Of a stretch of DNA of 37,938 bases, positions 14,997 through 23,736 are shown piece after piece. The notes beneath the pieces were generated by a model, which saw only the letters and a list, made by a program, of their open reading frames with translations, was not told where the DNA came from and ran no database searches. The translations under genes were made by a program, and so were the position numbers. Source of the stretch: JALZHR01 sp036389695 (GTDB lineage Bacteria; Acidobacteriota; Blastocatellia; Pyrinomonadales; Pyrinomonadaceae); the NCBI GenBank assembly GCA_036389695.1, contig DASVWG010000141.1, positions 1 through 37,938 of the forward strand. The letters run 5' to 3'. Numbering within the stretch: the stretch's first letter is position 1; each line of letters starts with the position of its first letter.

Positions 14997-15027
14997 AAAA
15001 TAAAATTAACCGGAATCACGCCGTCAA
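14997..15027 (-). promoter_or_regulatory. Internal promoter of gmd-fcl
   Basis: On the minus strand TTGACG (15027-15022), a 19-nt spacer, and TATTTT (15002-14997), which ends 6 nt before the gmd ATG. Transcription would start at or next to the ATG; no Shine-Dalgarno is visible. It starts a new unit within the polysaccharide locus. Confidence 0.55.
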
Positions 15028-15127
15028 TAATCGTTAAAAATTCTCTTTTATGATGCGGAAAACATTCGACTGAAAAGAGATTTCCGCCGCACATATTCTA
15101 TCGCCTTTCGGTTAGATACACACCAGT

Positions 15128-15286
15128 ACTTCGCACAAAAATAAAGAAATCGAGAAAAGCAGTAAAGGGGAATTGTTAATTGTCAATTGTTAATTATAAA
15201 TTATTTAACAAAAAAGACTGCCAATTAATTTACAATTTAAAATTTACAATTAACAATTCTCCCGCGCTTTATTTATCTGCCGAGCC
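15128..15286. mobile_element. MITE-like element, copy 2 (diverged)
   Basis: About 159 bp, AT-rich and non-coding, aligned end to end with the copy at 11325-11484. It begins ACTTCGCACAAAAATAAAG, where copy 1 has GCTTTGCACAAAAATTAAG. Its internal arms are AATTGTTAATTGT (15171-15183) and ACAATTAACAATT (15246-15258). Both copies follow CAGT on the left. The right end is more decayed and no clear target duplication remains, so it is an older insertion. It fills most of the 330-nt gap between the GT4 stop and gmd; the remainder holds the gmd promoter. Confidence 0.7.
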
Positions 15287-15320
15287 ACGCGACCGGCGTT
15301 TACAAATACAATCGCTCGTT

Positions 15321-16589
15321 TTACCGCAATAAATTTTGCTCCTCGTCATTTAACGTTAATCCGGCGGCTTTTTTATAAACGGCGCGATAAGCTTTTGCCG
15401 TGCGTTCGAGACTGAAATCGCGCAGGCGGCTCGCGCCTTTCCCGCGCAAAGCGGCGCGCAGGGTTTCGTCCATCGTCATCCGCTTCAAAGCTCCGGAAAT
15501 TTCTTCGACTGAGAACGGATTGAAAAGCAATGCCGCGTCAGCCGCCTGTTCCGGCAGAGAAGTGACGGACGAACAGGCGACCGGAACGCCGTGCTGCCAA
15601 GCCTCGAACAGCGGCGCGCTCGCCGCTTCAAAAAGCGTCGGAACGACGACGAATTGCGCCCGGCGATAAAGCGAGCTTAACTCCTGATGTGAAACGACGC
15701 CGGTAAATTTCACCTGTTCTTCCAGTTTCAATTCGCCCAATCGCCGTTCGATTTGCGACCAGAAAGCGTTTTTGTGCCCGGTGCAGACGAGATTTACTCT
15801 AAAATTTTCCCGCTCGCGAAGCAGCGCGACGGCTTCCAGCAAACGAATGTGATTTTTATGTTCCCAGGTCATCGCCGGATAAAGCGCGAACGGCGCGGGC
15901 GGCAATTCATATTTTTCCGGCAAAAGACGCGCCTCGCTTTCCGCCGATTTTTCCGCATCCATTTCGGGCGGCGACCACGGAATGACCTGCACTTTATCGC
16001 TTGCTAAACCGTAGCTGCGCATCACGTCCTGCCTGACGAATTCGGACGCGACGACGACCGTCTGAGCCGCGCGGCACGCCGCCGGATAAATCGTCTCGCG
16101 ACGTTCAATCTCTTCCGCCGGGAAAAAATCCGGATAGTGTAAATGCTGTAAATCGTGCGGGTTATAGACGGTCGGCAGCTTGCAGTAAACATAATCCTGA
16201 TAAGGAAAATGTATCACGTCGCAGCCGAGACTTTCGTAAAATCCGTCCGAGACCGGAACGCGGATTTCATTTCGCGGCGTATCTTCGGGCGGCGCAAAAG
16301 CCCGCCTGACTTTTCCGGCGAGCGGGCGCAGACGTCCTAGCGAGCGTTTAAAAATTTCAGCGCGCGACGGCTTATTCGGCTGCGGACGCGGCGCGGAAAT
16401 TATTGTTTGACGCGCGCCCAGAAACGGCTTAAGCCAATACGGGTCAGACCAGTGACCGATAAAAACATATTCCTCGTCGCCGTCGAGCCGCCCCAAAGAA
16501 GTCAAAGCGCGCAGAACCGTTTCGATGCCGCCCGTGCCGCTGCCGAGCGGAATCTGCGCGTTAATGGCGATGCGTAATCCGGTCTTCAA
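15321..16589 (-). CDS. Family 4 glycosyltransferase
   Basis: 422 residues. The N-terminal half begins RIAINAQIPLGSGTGGIETVLRAL, the glycine-rich acceptor/donor loop of GT-B enzymes. The C-terminal half has PFALYPAMTWEHKNHIRLLEAV, VNLVCTGHKN, VKFTGVVSHQELSSLYRRAQFVV and PTLFEAASAPLFEAWQHGVPVACS, the last carrying the E-x7-E motif. It probably transfers a mannose-type sugar during repeat-unit assembly. The start codon is TTG at 16589, the only reasonable start, with AGGA about 9 nt upstream. It follows asnB by 28 nt on the same strand. A 330-nt gap with a MITE-like copy separates it from gmd. Confidence 0.93.
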   Translation of the reverse strand: MKTGLRIAINAQIPLGSGTGGIETVLRALTSLGRLDGDEEYVFIGHWSDPYWLKPFLGARQTIISAPRPQPNKPSRAEIFKRSLGRLRPLAGKVRRAFAPPEDTPRNEIRVPVSDGFYESLGCDVIHFPYQDYVYCKLPTVYNPHDLQHLHYPDFFPAEEIERRETIYPAACRAAQTVVVASEFVRQDVMRSYGLASDKVQVIPWSPPEMDAEKSAESEARLLPEKYELPPAPFALYPAMTWEHKNHIRLLEAVALLRERENFRVNLVCTGHKNAFWSQIERRLGELKLEEQVKFTGVVSHQELSSLYRRAQFVVVPTLFEAASAPLFEAWQHGVPVACSSVTSLPEQAADAALLFNPFSVEEISGALKRMTMDETLRAALRGKGASRLRDFSLERTAKAYRAVYKKAAGLTLNDEEQNLLR

Positions 16590-16617
16590 AAGTTACATTC
16601 CTGCTTTTATATTTAAA

Positions 16618-18546
16618 TTAAGACGGCGGCAGTAAAAGCCGCATTTGACGACACCATTGTTCGAGCACCAGCGCCTTGAAAGAAAGCGGGCTCGTCGCGC
16701 CCGGCGGAAATTCTCCGGCGGCGAGACGCGCCGCGCCTTCGCGATTTAAAACTTCCGACCGGACGAGATAACCGTCGCGCAAAGAATCGCCGTAAGCGGC
16801 AAAAAGCGCGGCGTGCCATTCGCGCACGGGCGGAGCGAAGCCGCGCTTCGGGCGATTTAAAACCCATTCCGGCACAACGTCTTTCACGGCTTCCCTGAGC
16901 CAGTGTTTCGGCGGAAGCTGTGAATCGGATTGCGTTTTTCGCAAGCCGATAACCGTTTCGACAAATTTATAATCGACGAGCGGCAGCCGCATCTCGACCG
17001 AAGAAGCCATTCCCAGACGGTCGCCCTGCGTGATGCCGTTTTCGCGCAGGTATGTATCGCAAATCAATCTGGTCAAAGTCGTCTCGACCGGCGACCAGCC
17101 ATCGGGAAAAGTAAAAATCTCGCCCGCGTCCGACTCGTTAATCCGTTCCAAAAATTTCGCGCCGTAAAACCGGCGCGCTTCGGCGGACGCCGCCGCGAAA
17201 TCGGGCGATAAATCATAAAAAATCATCCGCGCCGGATTCTGCCGCCGCCGCCTGACGTTTTGCCAGCCCGAGCGCATTCCGCCAAAATCCCGCGCCCACG
17301 CGGAGATGCCGTTGCCCACGCGGCGCGCCGGAAAATCGAAATTTAAAGCCTGCCGCACCGCCTGCGAAAGCGGTTTATCGAGCAGAGCGGCTTTTTTCCG
17401 CGACTCAAAAGCCGCGTCGCGCAATTGCGGATAGCCCCAGAAAAGCTCGTCGCCGCCTTGTCCTTGAAGCAGAACCGGAACGCCCTGCTCGCGCGCGAGA
17501 TTCATCACGGCGTAGTAACCGAAACCGGCGATGTCGGCAACGGGGTCGTCGCGCCAGTAATTAAGCTGCGGGAAAAAATCGACAATCGTTTGCGTATCAA
17601 GTTCCGTTTCGTAGAACGGCAAATTTAAATACCGCGCGAATGCCGCCGCGTCTTCGCGCTCGTCGCAGGCGGGTCGCCCGGCGTAACCGATGCTGAAAGC
17701 GCAAAGATTATCGCGTTTGCGGGAAGCGAAAGCCGCCACGACGCTCGAATCCAGACCGCCGCTTAAGGCGACGCCGACCGGAACGTCCGAGCGCACGATT
17801 AATTCGCCGACTTCTTCGAGCTTTTCCCGAATCAGCTCGCGCGGTTTGCCGCCGAGCGGCGCGGCATCTTCCATCCGCCAGTATTCTCTTTCTTCGATGC
17901 GCCACGCTTCGGCGTCAACCGTCAGAATATGGGCGGCGTCCAGCTTGCGCACGCCTTTCACCGGCGTTAAAGGCTCGGGCACATATTGATAATGAAAATA
18001 AAGATTGACGGCGTGCGGGTTCAGCTCAAACGGAACGAGACCGGAGCTTAACAAGCCTTTCAATTCCGAAGCGAAAATAAGCTCGCCTTCGCGCTCGAAA
18101 AGATACAAAGGCTTTTCCCCCATCCGGTCGCGCGCGAGAACGAGACGCCCGCGCTTCACGTCCCACAGCGCAAAGGCGAACATTCCGCGCAGCTGCGTGA
18201 CGAAATCCGAATCGTTCTCTTCATAAAGATGCAGAATTACTTCGCCGTCCGTTTCGGTGCGAAACCTATGCCCGGATTTTTGCAGCCGCTCGCGCAGCTC
18301 GCGGTAATTATAAATTTCGCCGTTGACGATGAGCGCGAGAGATTTGTCTTCGTTATAAAGTGGCTGATTGCCGCCCTCCAAATCTATGATGGAAAGCCGC
18401 CGCATCGCCAGCGCGACGTGAGCGGCGGAAAATTCGCCCGCGCCGTCAGGACCGCGGTGAATCTGCGCCGCGTTCATCCGCGAAACCGCCGCCGTCAAAT
18501 CGGCGGACAGTTTTTCCCGCGTCACGATTCCGCTAATGCCGCACAT
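16618..18546 (-). CDS. asnB: Asparagine synthase (glutamine-hydrolysing), polysaccharide-cluster type
   Basis: 642 residues. The start is fixed at MCGISGIV (18546) because Cys2 must become the N-terminal nucleophile of the class II glutaminase domain; the longer ORF from 18597 would block it. The glutaminase domain covers about residues 2-200 (RGPDGAG, NGEIYNYRELR). The synthetase domain follows, with the PP-loop SGGLDSS at 262-268 and GQGGDELFWGYPQ. It transfers glutamine-derived ammonia to an ATP-activated carboxylate. In surface-polysaccharide loci such enzymes are often thought to amidate uronic acids or aminoacyl decorations rather than make asparagine; that is inference here. GGAG lies about 11 nt before the start. 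It lies 23 nt after the GT61-like gene. Confidence 0.94.
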   Translation of the reverse strand: MCGISGIVTREKLSADLTAAVSRMNAAQIHRGPDGAGEFSAAHVALAMRRLSIIDLEGGNQPLYNEDKSLALIVNGEIYNYRELRERLQKSGHRFRTETDGEVILHLYEENDSDFVTQLRGMFAFALWDVKRGRLVLARDRMGEKPLYLFEREGELIFASELKGLLSSGLVPFELNPHAVNLYFHYQYVPEPLTPVKGVRKLDAAHILTVDAEAWRIEEREYWRMEDAAPLGGKPRELIREKLEEVGELIVRSDVPVGVALSGGLDSSVVAAFASRKRDNLCAFSIGYAGRPACDEREDAAAFARYLNLPFYETELDTQTIVDFFPQLNYWRDDPVADIAGFGYYAVMNLAREQGVPVLLQGQGGDELFWGYPQLRDAAFESRKKAALLDKPLSQAVRQALNFDFPARRVGNGISAWARDFGGMRSGWQNVRRRRQNPARMIFYDLSPDFAAASAEARRFYGAKFLERINESDAGEIFTFPDGWSPVETTLTRLICDTYLRENGITQGDRLGMASSVEMRLPLVDYKFVETVIGLRKTQSDSQLPPKHWLREAVKDVVPEWVLNRPKRGFAPPVREWHAALFAAYGDSLRDGYLVRSEVLNREGAARLAAGEFPPGATSPLSFKALVLEQWCRQMRLLLPPS

Positions 18547-18569
18547 TCTATTCGTCTCTCCTGACCGAT

Positions 18570-19898
18570 TTATTCGCCGCGCCGCGCCGGACGCCATTTA
18601 GTAAAATCATAATTTTCCCGGTGCCGGCTAAACTCCGGACTCATCAACCGGCGGAAATCCTCGTAGCGCAAGACGGAAGCCGCCAGATGAGCCAAATCTT
18701 CGGGCGTCGTCGCGGGCGGCACGAAACGATAACGAAAAAACATTTCCCGCGCGTCCGAGCGGCGAAACAAAATATCCTGTAGAAAATTTCCCAGTCGCTC
18801 CGTGCCGATTAATTCGATGACCGCGCCCGCGTGGGCTGACGGCAAAAGCATATTCGAGCCGTGAACGCCGACGACGACGTGACTTTGCGCATAACGCTCG
18901 CACCACGCGCGTTCGGCGACGGCTTCCAGCTTGGTTAATCTTAAATCGGAAATCCATCCGGGCAAGCCTTTCGCCTCGCCCAGTCCGGCGACGGCAAAGT
19001 CCAGTTTCGGAATCTCTTCGCGCAAGGTTTCGGCAAATCGTATAACTTTCCGCAATTGCTCGCCTTCAACGCTTTCGCGCCTGCCGAATCTTTGTTTTAT
19101 TTTCCCGAAATGTTTCGATGATTCGCCGCCCGTCGGTTCCCATAAACGGTCGTCTCTCCAGATAAAAGTGACGCGAGGCTGATTGACGGACTCAGCCCAA
19201 TTTTCGAGCGGAAAAGGTTTGACGCGCGTAAAGCGTTCAATCTCGAAATCGTCCGGGTGCGGGTGCGAAAAACCGACGCTCAAAAAAACTTCGTCGAACG
19301 GCTTGAGGCGTTCGATGATTTCACGCGCCAGCCATTCGTTCCACTCCGTCCCGCGCCGCAGGGGCAAATCGACAATCCACGCCTCAGCCGCGCCTTCGGG
19401 CAGCATCCATTCGAGAAACGACGGCAGCAAAACGATTAAGCTGACGTCCGGACGATTCGTGTAATACTGCGCGTTGAGCAGCTTGAGCAGGCTGTGACCG
19501 TAAAGCGTATCCAGACAGTTCAGCAGCACGACTTTTTTCCCGATTTTCGAAAACTTTTTTACTTCAAAGCGAAGCGGCTCGTTTGTCCGGCGAGCGTAAG
19601 ATTCGCCGAGCCATCCGGCGAACCAGCCGACATTGAACTTATCGTGCGTCGCGCCGGTTTTTCTGTCCAGTAAAATCGGCGTGTAAATCGCTTGTCCGGC
19701 AGGCAAATCGCCGTAAAAATCGCTCCCGCAGCGCGGGCATTGCAGGCTCGCGAGATTACGCATCCCGGTTATCAGCCAGAACGGGGCGCTCGGCGCTAAT
19801 TCCAGCAGACAATACGGGCATTCGTGCGAGGTTTCCGGGATTGGTTTTAAACGAATCATTGATAATGCGAATACAATAAACAATCGAACCGTCTTCAC
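18570..19898 (-). CDS. GT61-like putative glycosyltransferase with N-terminal zinc ribbon
   Basis: 442 residues. Near the N-terminus two CxxC knuckles, C27/C30 (ECPYC) and C54/C57 (QCPRCGSDF), form a probable zinc ribbon. The rest resembles DUF563/GT61 proteins: an N-terminal variable half, then KLEAVAERAWCERYAQSHVVVGVHGSNMLLPSAHAGAVIELIG, the GT61 'HG(A/S)' donor-site pattern. The start is GTG at 19898, overlapping the FkbM stop (GTGA), so translation is coupled; an in-frame ATG at 19859 is the alternative and would trim a hydrophobic stretch. The role is probably sugar transfer in the same polysaccharide. The ribbon fused to this type of GT is the odd point. Family assignment is moderate. 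Confidence 0.75.
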   Translation of the reverse strand: MKTVRLFIVFALSMIRLKPIPETSHECPYCLLELAPSAPFWLITGMRNLASLQCPRCGSDFYGDLPAGQAIYTPILLDRKTGATHDKFNVGWFAGWLGESYARRTNEPLRFEVKKFSKIGKKVVLLNCLDTLYGHSLLKLLNAQYYTNRPDVSLIVLLPSFLEWMLPEGAAEAWIVDLPLRRGTEWNEWLAREIIERLKPFDEVFLSVGFSHPHPDDFEIERFTRVKPFPLENWAESVNQPRVTFIWRDDRLWEPTGGESSKHFGKIKQRFGRRESVEGEQLRKVIRFAETLREEIPKLDFAVAGLGEAKGLPGWISDLRLTKLEAVAERAWCERYAQSHVVVGVHGSNMLLPSAHAGAVIELIGTERLGNFLQDILFRRSDAREMFFRYRFVPPATTPEDLAHLAASVLRYEDFRRLMSPEFSRHRENYDFTKWRPARRGE

Positions 19899-20644
19899 GC
19901 TCGCGGCGTCGCGACGTGCATCGAAAATTTAGCCGTTTCAACGCTCTCGCGTCCGGGAAAAACCGGATTTTTCTTGACGATATTGCGAATGTTATAATTC
20001 ATTTCCCCGAGAAAATCTTCTATCTCTTCCGGGCGATTTCCCATATCGAAAGTGGTTTGACCGAATTCGAAAGTCAGGCATTTTATGCGCTTGAAGCTCA
20101 GCATCTTTCGCGCGCCTTTCATCACCTGCAATTCCGCGCCCTCGGTGTCAATCTTTAACAAATCAATCTGCCCGATTGCATTCTCCGCGCAGTAATCGTC
20201 GATGGTCGTCGCGGGCGTTTCCTCAATCCCGACCGGCTCGATTTCCAGCCCGTAGTTTTTCAGCGGTCGCGCCGCCTGCGAATTAAAGCTCAGATAATTA
20301 TCCGCGTAAACGTGCAGCCGAATCAAACCTTTTTCGTCGCTCAGCGCCAGATTATTCAGCACCGCATTATGCCGGTCGGCGGCGCGGCAGATGGTTTCCA
20401 GCCGCTCGAAAGCGGCGCGAGACGGCTCAAAAGCGTGAACGCTGCCGCTCGCGCCCGCAAAGCGCGAAAAAAGCAAAGTCAATTCGCCGACGTTCGCGCC
20501 GACATCGAAAACCGTCATTCCTTCGCGCAAATATTCCAGATAAAAAATCTGTTCGGCGCGTTCGACTTCGGCGTAAGCGGCGGCTTCAACCGGCTTCGAC
20601 AGATTGCGGATGCGCCGTTTCAGGGAATGCAGAATATTTATCAT
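19895..20644 (-). CDS. FkbM-family methyltransferase
   Basis: 249 residues. SAM-binding motif I is GMTVFDVGANVGELTLLFSRFAG (about residues 39-60), followed by VHAFEPSRAAFERLE, then TTIDDYCAENAIGQIDLLKIDTEGAELQVMKGARKML, the FkbM hallmark. It probably O-methylates a sugar hydroxyl on the glycan or its lipid-linked precursor. It starts 14 nt after the Wzt stop. Its stop overlaps the GTG of the next gene by 4 nt, indicating a coupled operon. The C-terminus (MHVATPRA) is at the normal length for the family. Confidence 0.94.
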   Translation of the reverse strand: MINILHSLKRRIRNLSKPVEAAAYAEVERAEQIFYLEYLREGMTVFDVGANVGELTLLFSRFAGASGSVHAFEPSRAAFERLETICRAADRHNAVLNNLALSDEKGLIRLHVYADNYLSFNSQAARPLKNYGLEIEPVGIEETPATTIDDYCAENAIGQIDLLKIDTEGAELQVMKGARKMLSFKRIKCLTFEFGQTTFDMGNRPEEIEDFLGEMNYNIRNIVKKNPVFPGRESVETAKFSMHVATPRA

Positions 20645-20658
20645 CGTTTACGCTAAGC

Positions 20659-21963
20659 TTATGTTTCCAGTTCAGCTTTTTTAGCTGCGAAAATCTCCGC
20701 TGCGCCGGAATCCAGAAGCCGCCATTCCGCATCGACTAGACAACAGCCGTGCGTCAGCGGCGGAACTTCGCCCGAGCCGTAAAAATCTCCGTCCGTGACG
20801 ATTAATTCGCCCGCGTCGTCAATCCGGTCGAGATATTCGTCGTCGCACATCACGCTGAAGCCGAGCCGGAAGCTCGACGGCGGCAGCGGCAGGCGGCGAA
20901 TGCGGCAGACAAAAATTCCTCGCGGCGGCAGCGCGGCGTTCCACTGGTCGCGCGTGAGCCGGTTGTGCTGGAGAAAAACCGGCGCGTCCAGGTAAGTTCT
21001 GACCATAAAACCCATCGTCACGTTTTTCTTTCTGAAATCCGGCTGCGTTTCAAAATGGAAACATATATCCACGTCCTGCCCGGAAGCGGCGGTGGTAATC
21101 GTCGCGCCGCGCGCGTCTCTGATTTCGACGGCGGTCACGCGCACTTCGCCGGAACCCGCGCGGTCGGTTCGCCCGCTAAAATCCATTCTAAGATTTTTGT
21201 CCGTTTTTGCCAGATAATGCGAAATCGCCTCGGTTTGTTTGCCGATAAACGTCACTTCGCCTTTTTCCAGAACGATTCCGCGGCGGCACAGATTTTCGAT
21301 TGCCGCCATATTGTGACTGACGAAAAAAATCGTCCGACCGGCGCGCGCCGCGTCCGTGACCTTGCCGAGACATTTTTTTTGAAACTCGGCGTCGCCGACC
21401 GATAAAACCTCGTCGATAATCAAAATTTCGGAGTCCAGATGCGCGGCGACCGAAAAAGCGAGCCGCGCGTACATCCCGCTCGAATAATGCTTGACGGCGG
21501 TGTCGAGAAATTCGTCAATCCCGGCGAAAGCGACAATTTCGTCGAAGCGGCGTTTGATTTCCGCGCGCTTCATTCCGAGAATCGCGCCGTTGATAAAAAT
21601 ATTTTCTCTGCCCGTCAGCTCGGGATGAAAACCCGTGCCGACTTCCAGAAGACTGTTCGTCCGACCGTATAAATCGATTTGCCCGCCGGTCGGCTGCGTC
21701 ACGCGCGACAAAATTTTCAGGAGCGTGGATTTGCCCGCGCCGTTTCTGCCGATAATGCCGACGACTTCGCCCGGCATCGCTTCAAAACTGACGTTGCGCA
21801 AAGCCCAGAAAGTCTTCCGTTCGCTTTGTTTCCGGCGCGAAAAAACGTCGAGCGGCGAGCGAAGGATTTTTCCGAGCGCTTCTTTTAAAGTCGTCTCGGG
21901 CGCGGCGCGGTTGCCGAGCCGGTAAAGCTTGCTTAAGTTTTCGACCTTCGCTATCGGTTTCAT
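20659..21963 (-). CDS. Wzt-type polysaccharide ABC transporter ATPase with C-terminal glycan-binding domain
   Basis: 434 residues from the ATG at 21963; a TTG directly before it is also in frame. Nucleotide-binding domain: Walker A GRNGAGKST (72-80), signature YSSGMYARLAFS, Walker B EILIIDEVLSVGD, H-loop FFVSHN. The N-terminus (VENLSKLYRLGNRA) and long pre-Walker linker are typical of O-antigen/teichoic acid exporters. After about residue 235 a beta-rich Wzt_C-like domain begins (GSGEVRVTAVEIRDARG), which in characterised Wzt proteins recognises the capped end of the glycan. Its permease partner (Wzm) is absent from this window, which is unusual because the pair is normally adjacent. It lies between the CgeB-like GT and FkbM genes. 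Confidence 0.93.
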   Translation of the reverse strand: MKPIAKVENLSKLYRLGNRAAPETTLKEALGKILRSPLDVFSRRKQSERKTFWALRNVSFEAMPGEVVGIIGRNGAGKSTLLKILSRVTQPTGGQIDLYGRTNSLLEVGTGFHPELTGRENIFINGAILGMKRAEIKRRFDEIVAFAGIDEFLDTAVKHYSSGMYARLAFSVAAHLDSEILIIDEVLSVGDAEFQKKCLGKVTDAARAGRTIFFVSHNMAAIENLCRRGIVLEKGEVTFIGKQTEAISHYLAKTDKNLRMDFSGRTDRAGSGEVRVTAVEIRDARGATITTAASGQDVDICFHFETQPDFRKKNVTMGFMVRTYLDAPVFLQHNRLTRDQWNAALPPRGIFVCRIRRLPLPPSSFRLGFSVMCDDEYLDRIDDAGELIVTDGDFYGSGEVPPLTHGCCLVDAEWRLLDSGAAEIFAAKKAELET

Positions 21964-21999
21964 CAAATTCCAGATTATCCGCCCGCGCCTGCGCGTTTT

Positions 22000-23241
22000 T
22001 TATACGCGAGCCGCAAAATATTTCCTGATGATTTCGTCGATTTGCAGCGCGCGGTTATCGAAATTATGCTCGCGCAGCGTGCGGCGCTGTCCGGCGACGG
22101 CAATCGCGCGGCGTTCTTCTTCATGTTCAAGAATGTAGCCGACTTTTTCGACGCATTCTTCCGCCGAAGCGTAAGTCAGAACTTCTTTATCCGGCTCAAA
22201 CAACCGCGCCAGATTTTCTTTCCAATCGGTCAGCAGGCAAGCGCCGACGCCGGTCGCCTCGAAAAGTCGCATATTGGACGCGCTGAGCGGCGAAACGTCG
22301 ATGTGCGTATTGAGCGCGACGCGGCTGTCGCGAAGCTTTTGAAACATTTTTAAGCCGAAAATCGGCGGGCGCGTCTGCCGCGCTATACGACCGTCAATTT
22401 CGTGCGCCGAATTTTCCGGCGGTTTCCATTGCGCGGCGCGGCGAAACAGCGGCAGCGCGTTTAATAAAGGCTGCGGCACGCCCGCGTGATTGGCGGCGGT
22501 GACGGCTCGATAAGCTTTACGGCGCACGAATTCGTTTCGCTGCTGCTTAAAAGACGGTCGTTTTATGTCCGACCAGATTTGTAAATTCGTCCGCCTGACG
22601 AGCTCGGACAAAATCCGCTCGCGCTCGATGTGAAAACGGCTTTGCTTTAAAATCGAGCCGATGAACGCGAAATCGACGGACGGCTGCCCGCTTAAATCGA
22701 GTTTGTCCAGAATGTGCGGCGCGAAAGCGTGATTGACGTGAAAGCTTCGATGTCCTTTATTTGTAAAATCGGCGACCAGTTCCGGAATGCACGAGAGCGC
22801 TATGTCCCATTCGCCGAAAACCGACGCGTCCGCGTACGGCGCTCCGCACCAGCCGAGAACGAGCCGCAGAGAAGGACATTCACGCTTTATATTTCTGAGA
22901 AAATCAGCCGTAAAAGTGGAATAATCCGCGACCAGAAGCACATCGGGACGAAACTTTTTAATCCCGGCGGCGGCGATTTCAAAAAGCCAGTTGCTCGCGT
23001 CAAAGGTGAAATCGTTTTCGCTCGCCCAGCGTTTTTGCAGCGGCTCGGCGTTGGCGATGATTTCAAGCGTTTCGTAATTCAGCTTGCTCAGGCTTCGCGT
23101 CCAAAAATCGGACGAGCCGAAACAATCGTCTATCAATGCCTGGTGCTGAGTCGAATAATCCCGCGTTTCGAGTCCCGCCCGCTCCGCGTAAAAAGCGCTG
23201 AGATAGGTCGGATGATAGATGCCTAATTTGAGCAGACGCAT
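22000..23241 (-). CDS. CgeB-like glycosyltransferase
   Basis: 413 residues. The N-terminal half (KLGIYHPTYLSAFYAE, FRPDVLLVADYSTFTADFLRNIK, LVLGWCGAPYADASVFGEWDIALSC) and C-terminal half (RVALNTHIDVSPLSASNMRLFEATGVGACLLTDW, EVLTYASAEECVEKVGYILEHEEERRAIAVAGQRRTLREHNF) match the CgeB / Glyco_trans_1_2 group of GT-B enzymes. The C-terminal motif binds the nucleotide sugar. The donor is unknown; GDP-perosamine or GDP-fucose are natural candidates from context. It is 15 nt downstream of the GNAT gene and 36 nt upstream of the Wzt gene. Confidence 0.88.
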   Translation of the reverse strand: MRLLKLGIYHPTYLSAFYAERAGLETRDYSTQHQALIDDCFGSSDFWTRSLSKLNYETLEIIANAEPLQKRWASENDFTFDASNWLFEIAAAGIKKFRPDVLLVADYSTFTADFLRNIKRECPSLRLVLGWCGAPYADASVFGEWDIALSCIPELVADFTNKGHRSFHVNHAFAPHILDKLDLSGQPSVDFAFIGSILKQSRFHIERERILSELVRRTNLQIWSDIKRPSFKQQRNEFVRRKAYRAVTAANHAGVPQPLLNALPLFRRAAQWKPPENSAHEIDGRIARQTRPPIFGLKMFQKLRDSRVALNTHIDVSPLSASNMRLFEATGVGACLLTDWKENLARLFEPDKEVLTYASAEECVEKVGYILEHEEERRAIAVAGQRRTLREHNFDNRALQIDEIIRKYFAARV

Positions 23242-23256
23242 AACTTGAAAAAGGAT

Positions 23257-23724
23257 TTAGAGTTCCAGATGATAAATTATATTGCCGGTCGCGTCTTCGA
23301 CGCCGGTCTGGTGCAAGCCGAGTCGGCTCGCGCCGCGCGGCGAGACGTTTTCGGGATGAATTTTCGCCATCAGCCGTTTTGCGCCCGACAAACGGCAAAT
23401 CAGCTTGGCGGCGTCCAGCGTCAAGCGCATAAAAGCGCCGCCGCGATATTTTTCGTCTATCAAAACTCCGAACGACGGAACATCGTAGCCCGCGTCCCAG
23501 CCGCGCAGCATAAATATGCCGACCAGATTTTCCTGCCAGAAAACGCCCGCATAAACGTCAGCCTGCGCCGCCGACAAAATTTCCGCAATCGCCGCCGCAT
23601 CAGCGCCGAACGCGTAGAAAAATCTGGAATATTCGGGCGGCTGCGCGCGCATAAAATCCGCCACCGAAGCCGCGTCCAGCGGTTCGAGCGGGCGAATCAG
23701 CAGGGATTTTTTAACGCCTTTCAT
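23257..23724 (-). CDS. GNAT-family N-acetyltransferase
   Basis: 155 residues. Opens SLLIRPLEPLDAASVADFMRAQP and continues with GVLIDEKYRGGAFMRLTLDAAKLICRLSGAKRLMAKIHPENVSPRGASRLGLHQTG, the strand-4/helix-3 and C-terminal Asn-x-x-(S/A) pattern of GNAT enzymes. The acetyl-CoA pyrophosphate loop is atypical (DEKYRGGA rather than QxxGxG/A). Because a perosamine-type aminotransferase lies two genes upstream, acetylation of an amino sugar is a plausible role, although known perosamine N-acetyltransferases are usually of the left-handed beta-helix type. There are 12 nt between it and the preceding GT2 stop. Confidence 0.82.
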   Translation of the reverse strand: MKGVKKSLLIRPLEPLDAASVADFMRAQPPEYSRFFYAFGADAAAIAEILSAAQADVYAGVFWQENLVGIFMLRGWDAGYDVPSFGVLIDEKYRGGAFMRLTLDAAKLICRLSGAKRLMAKIHPENVSPRGASRLGLHQTGVEDATGNIIYHLEL

Positions 23725-23736
23725 TAAAATCCAATG

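Noticed and set aside
18547..18597. Upstream extension of asnB to 18597
   Set aside because: It would bury the catalytic Cys2 of the glutaminase domain and overlap the previous gene.
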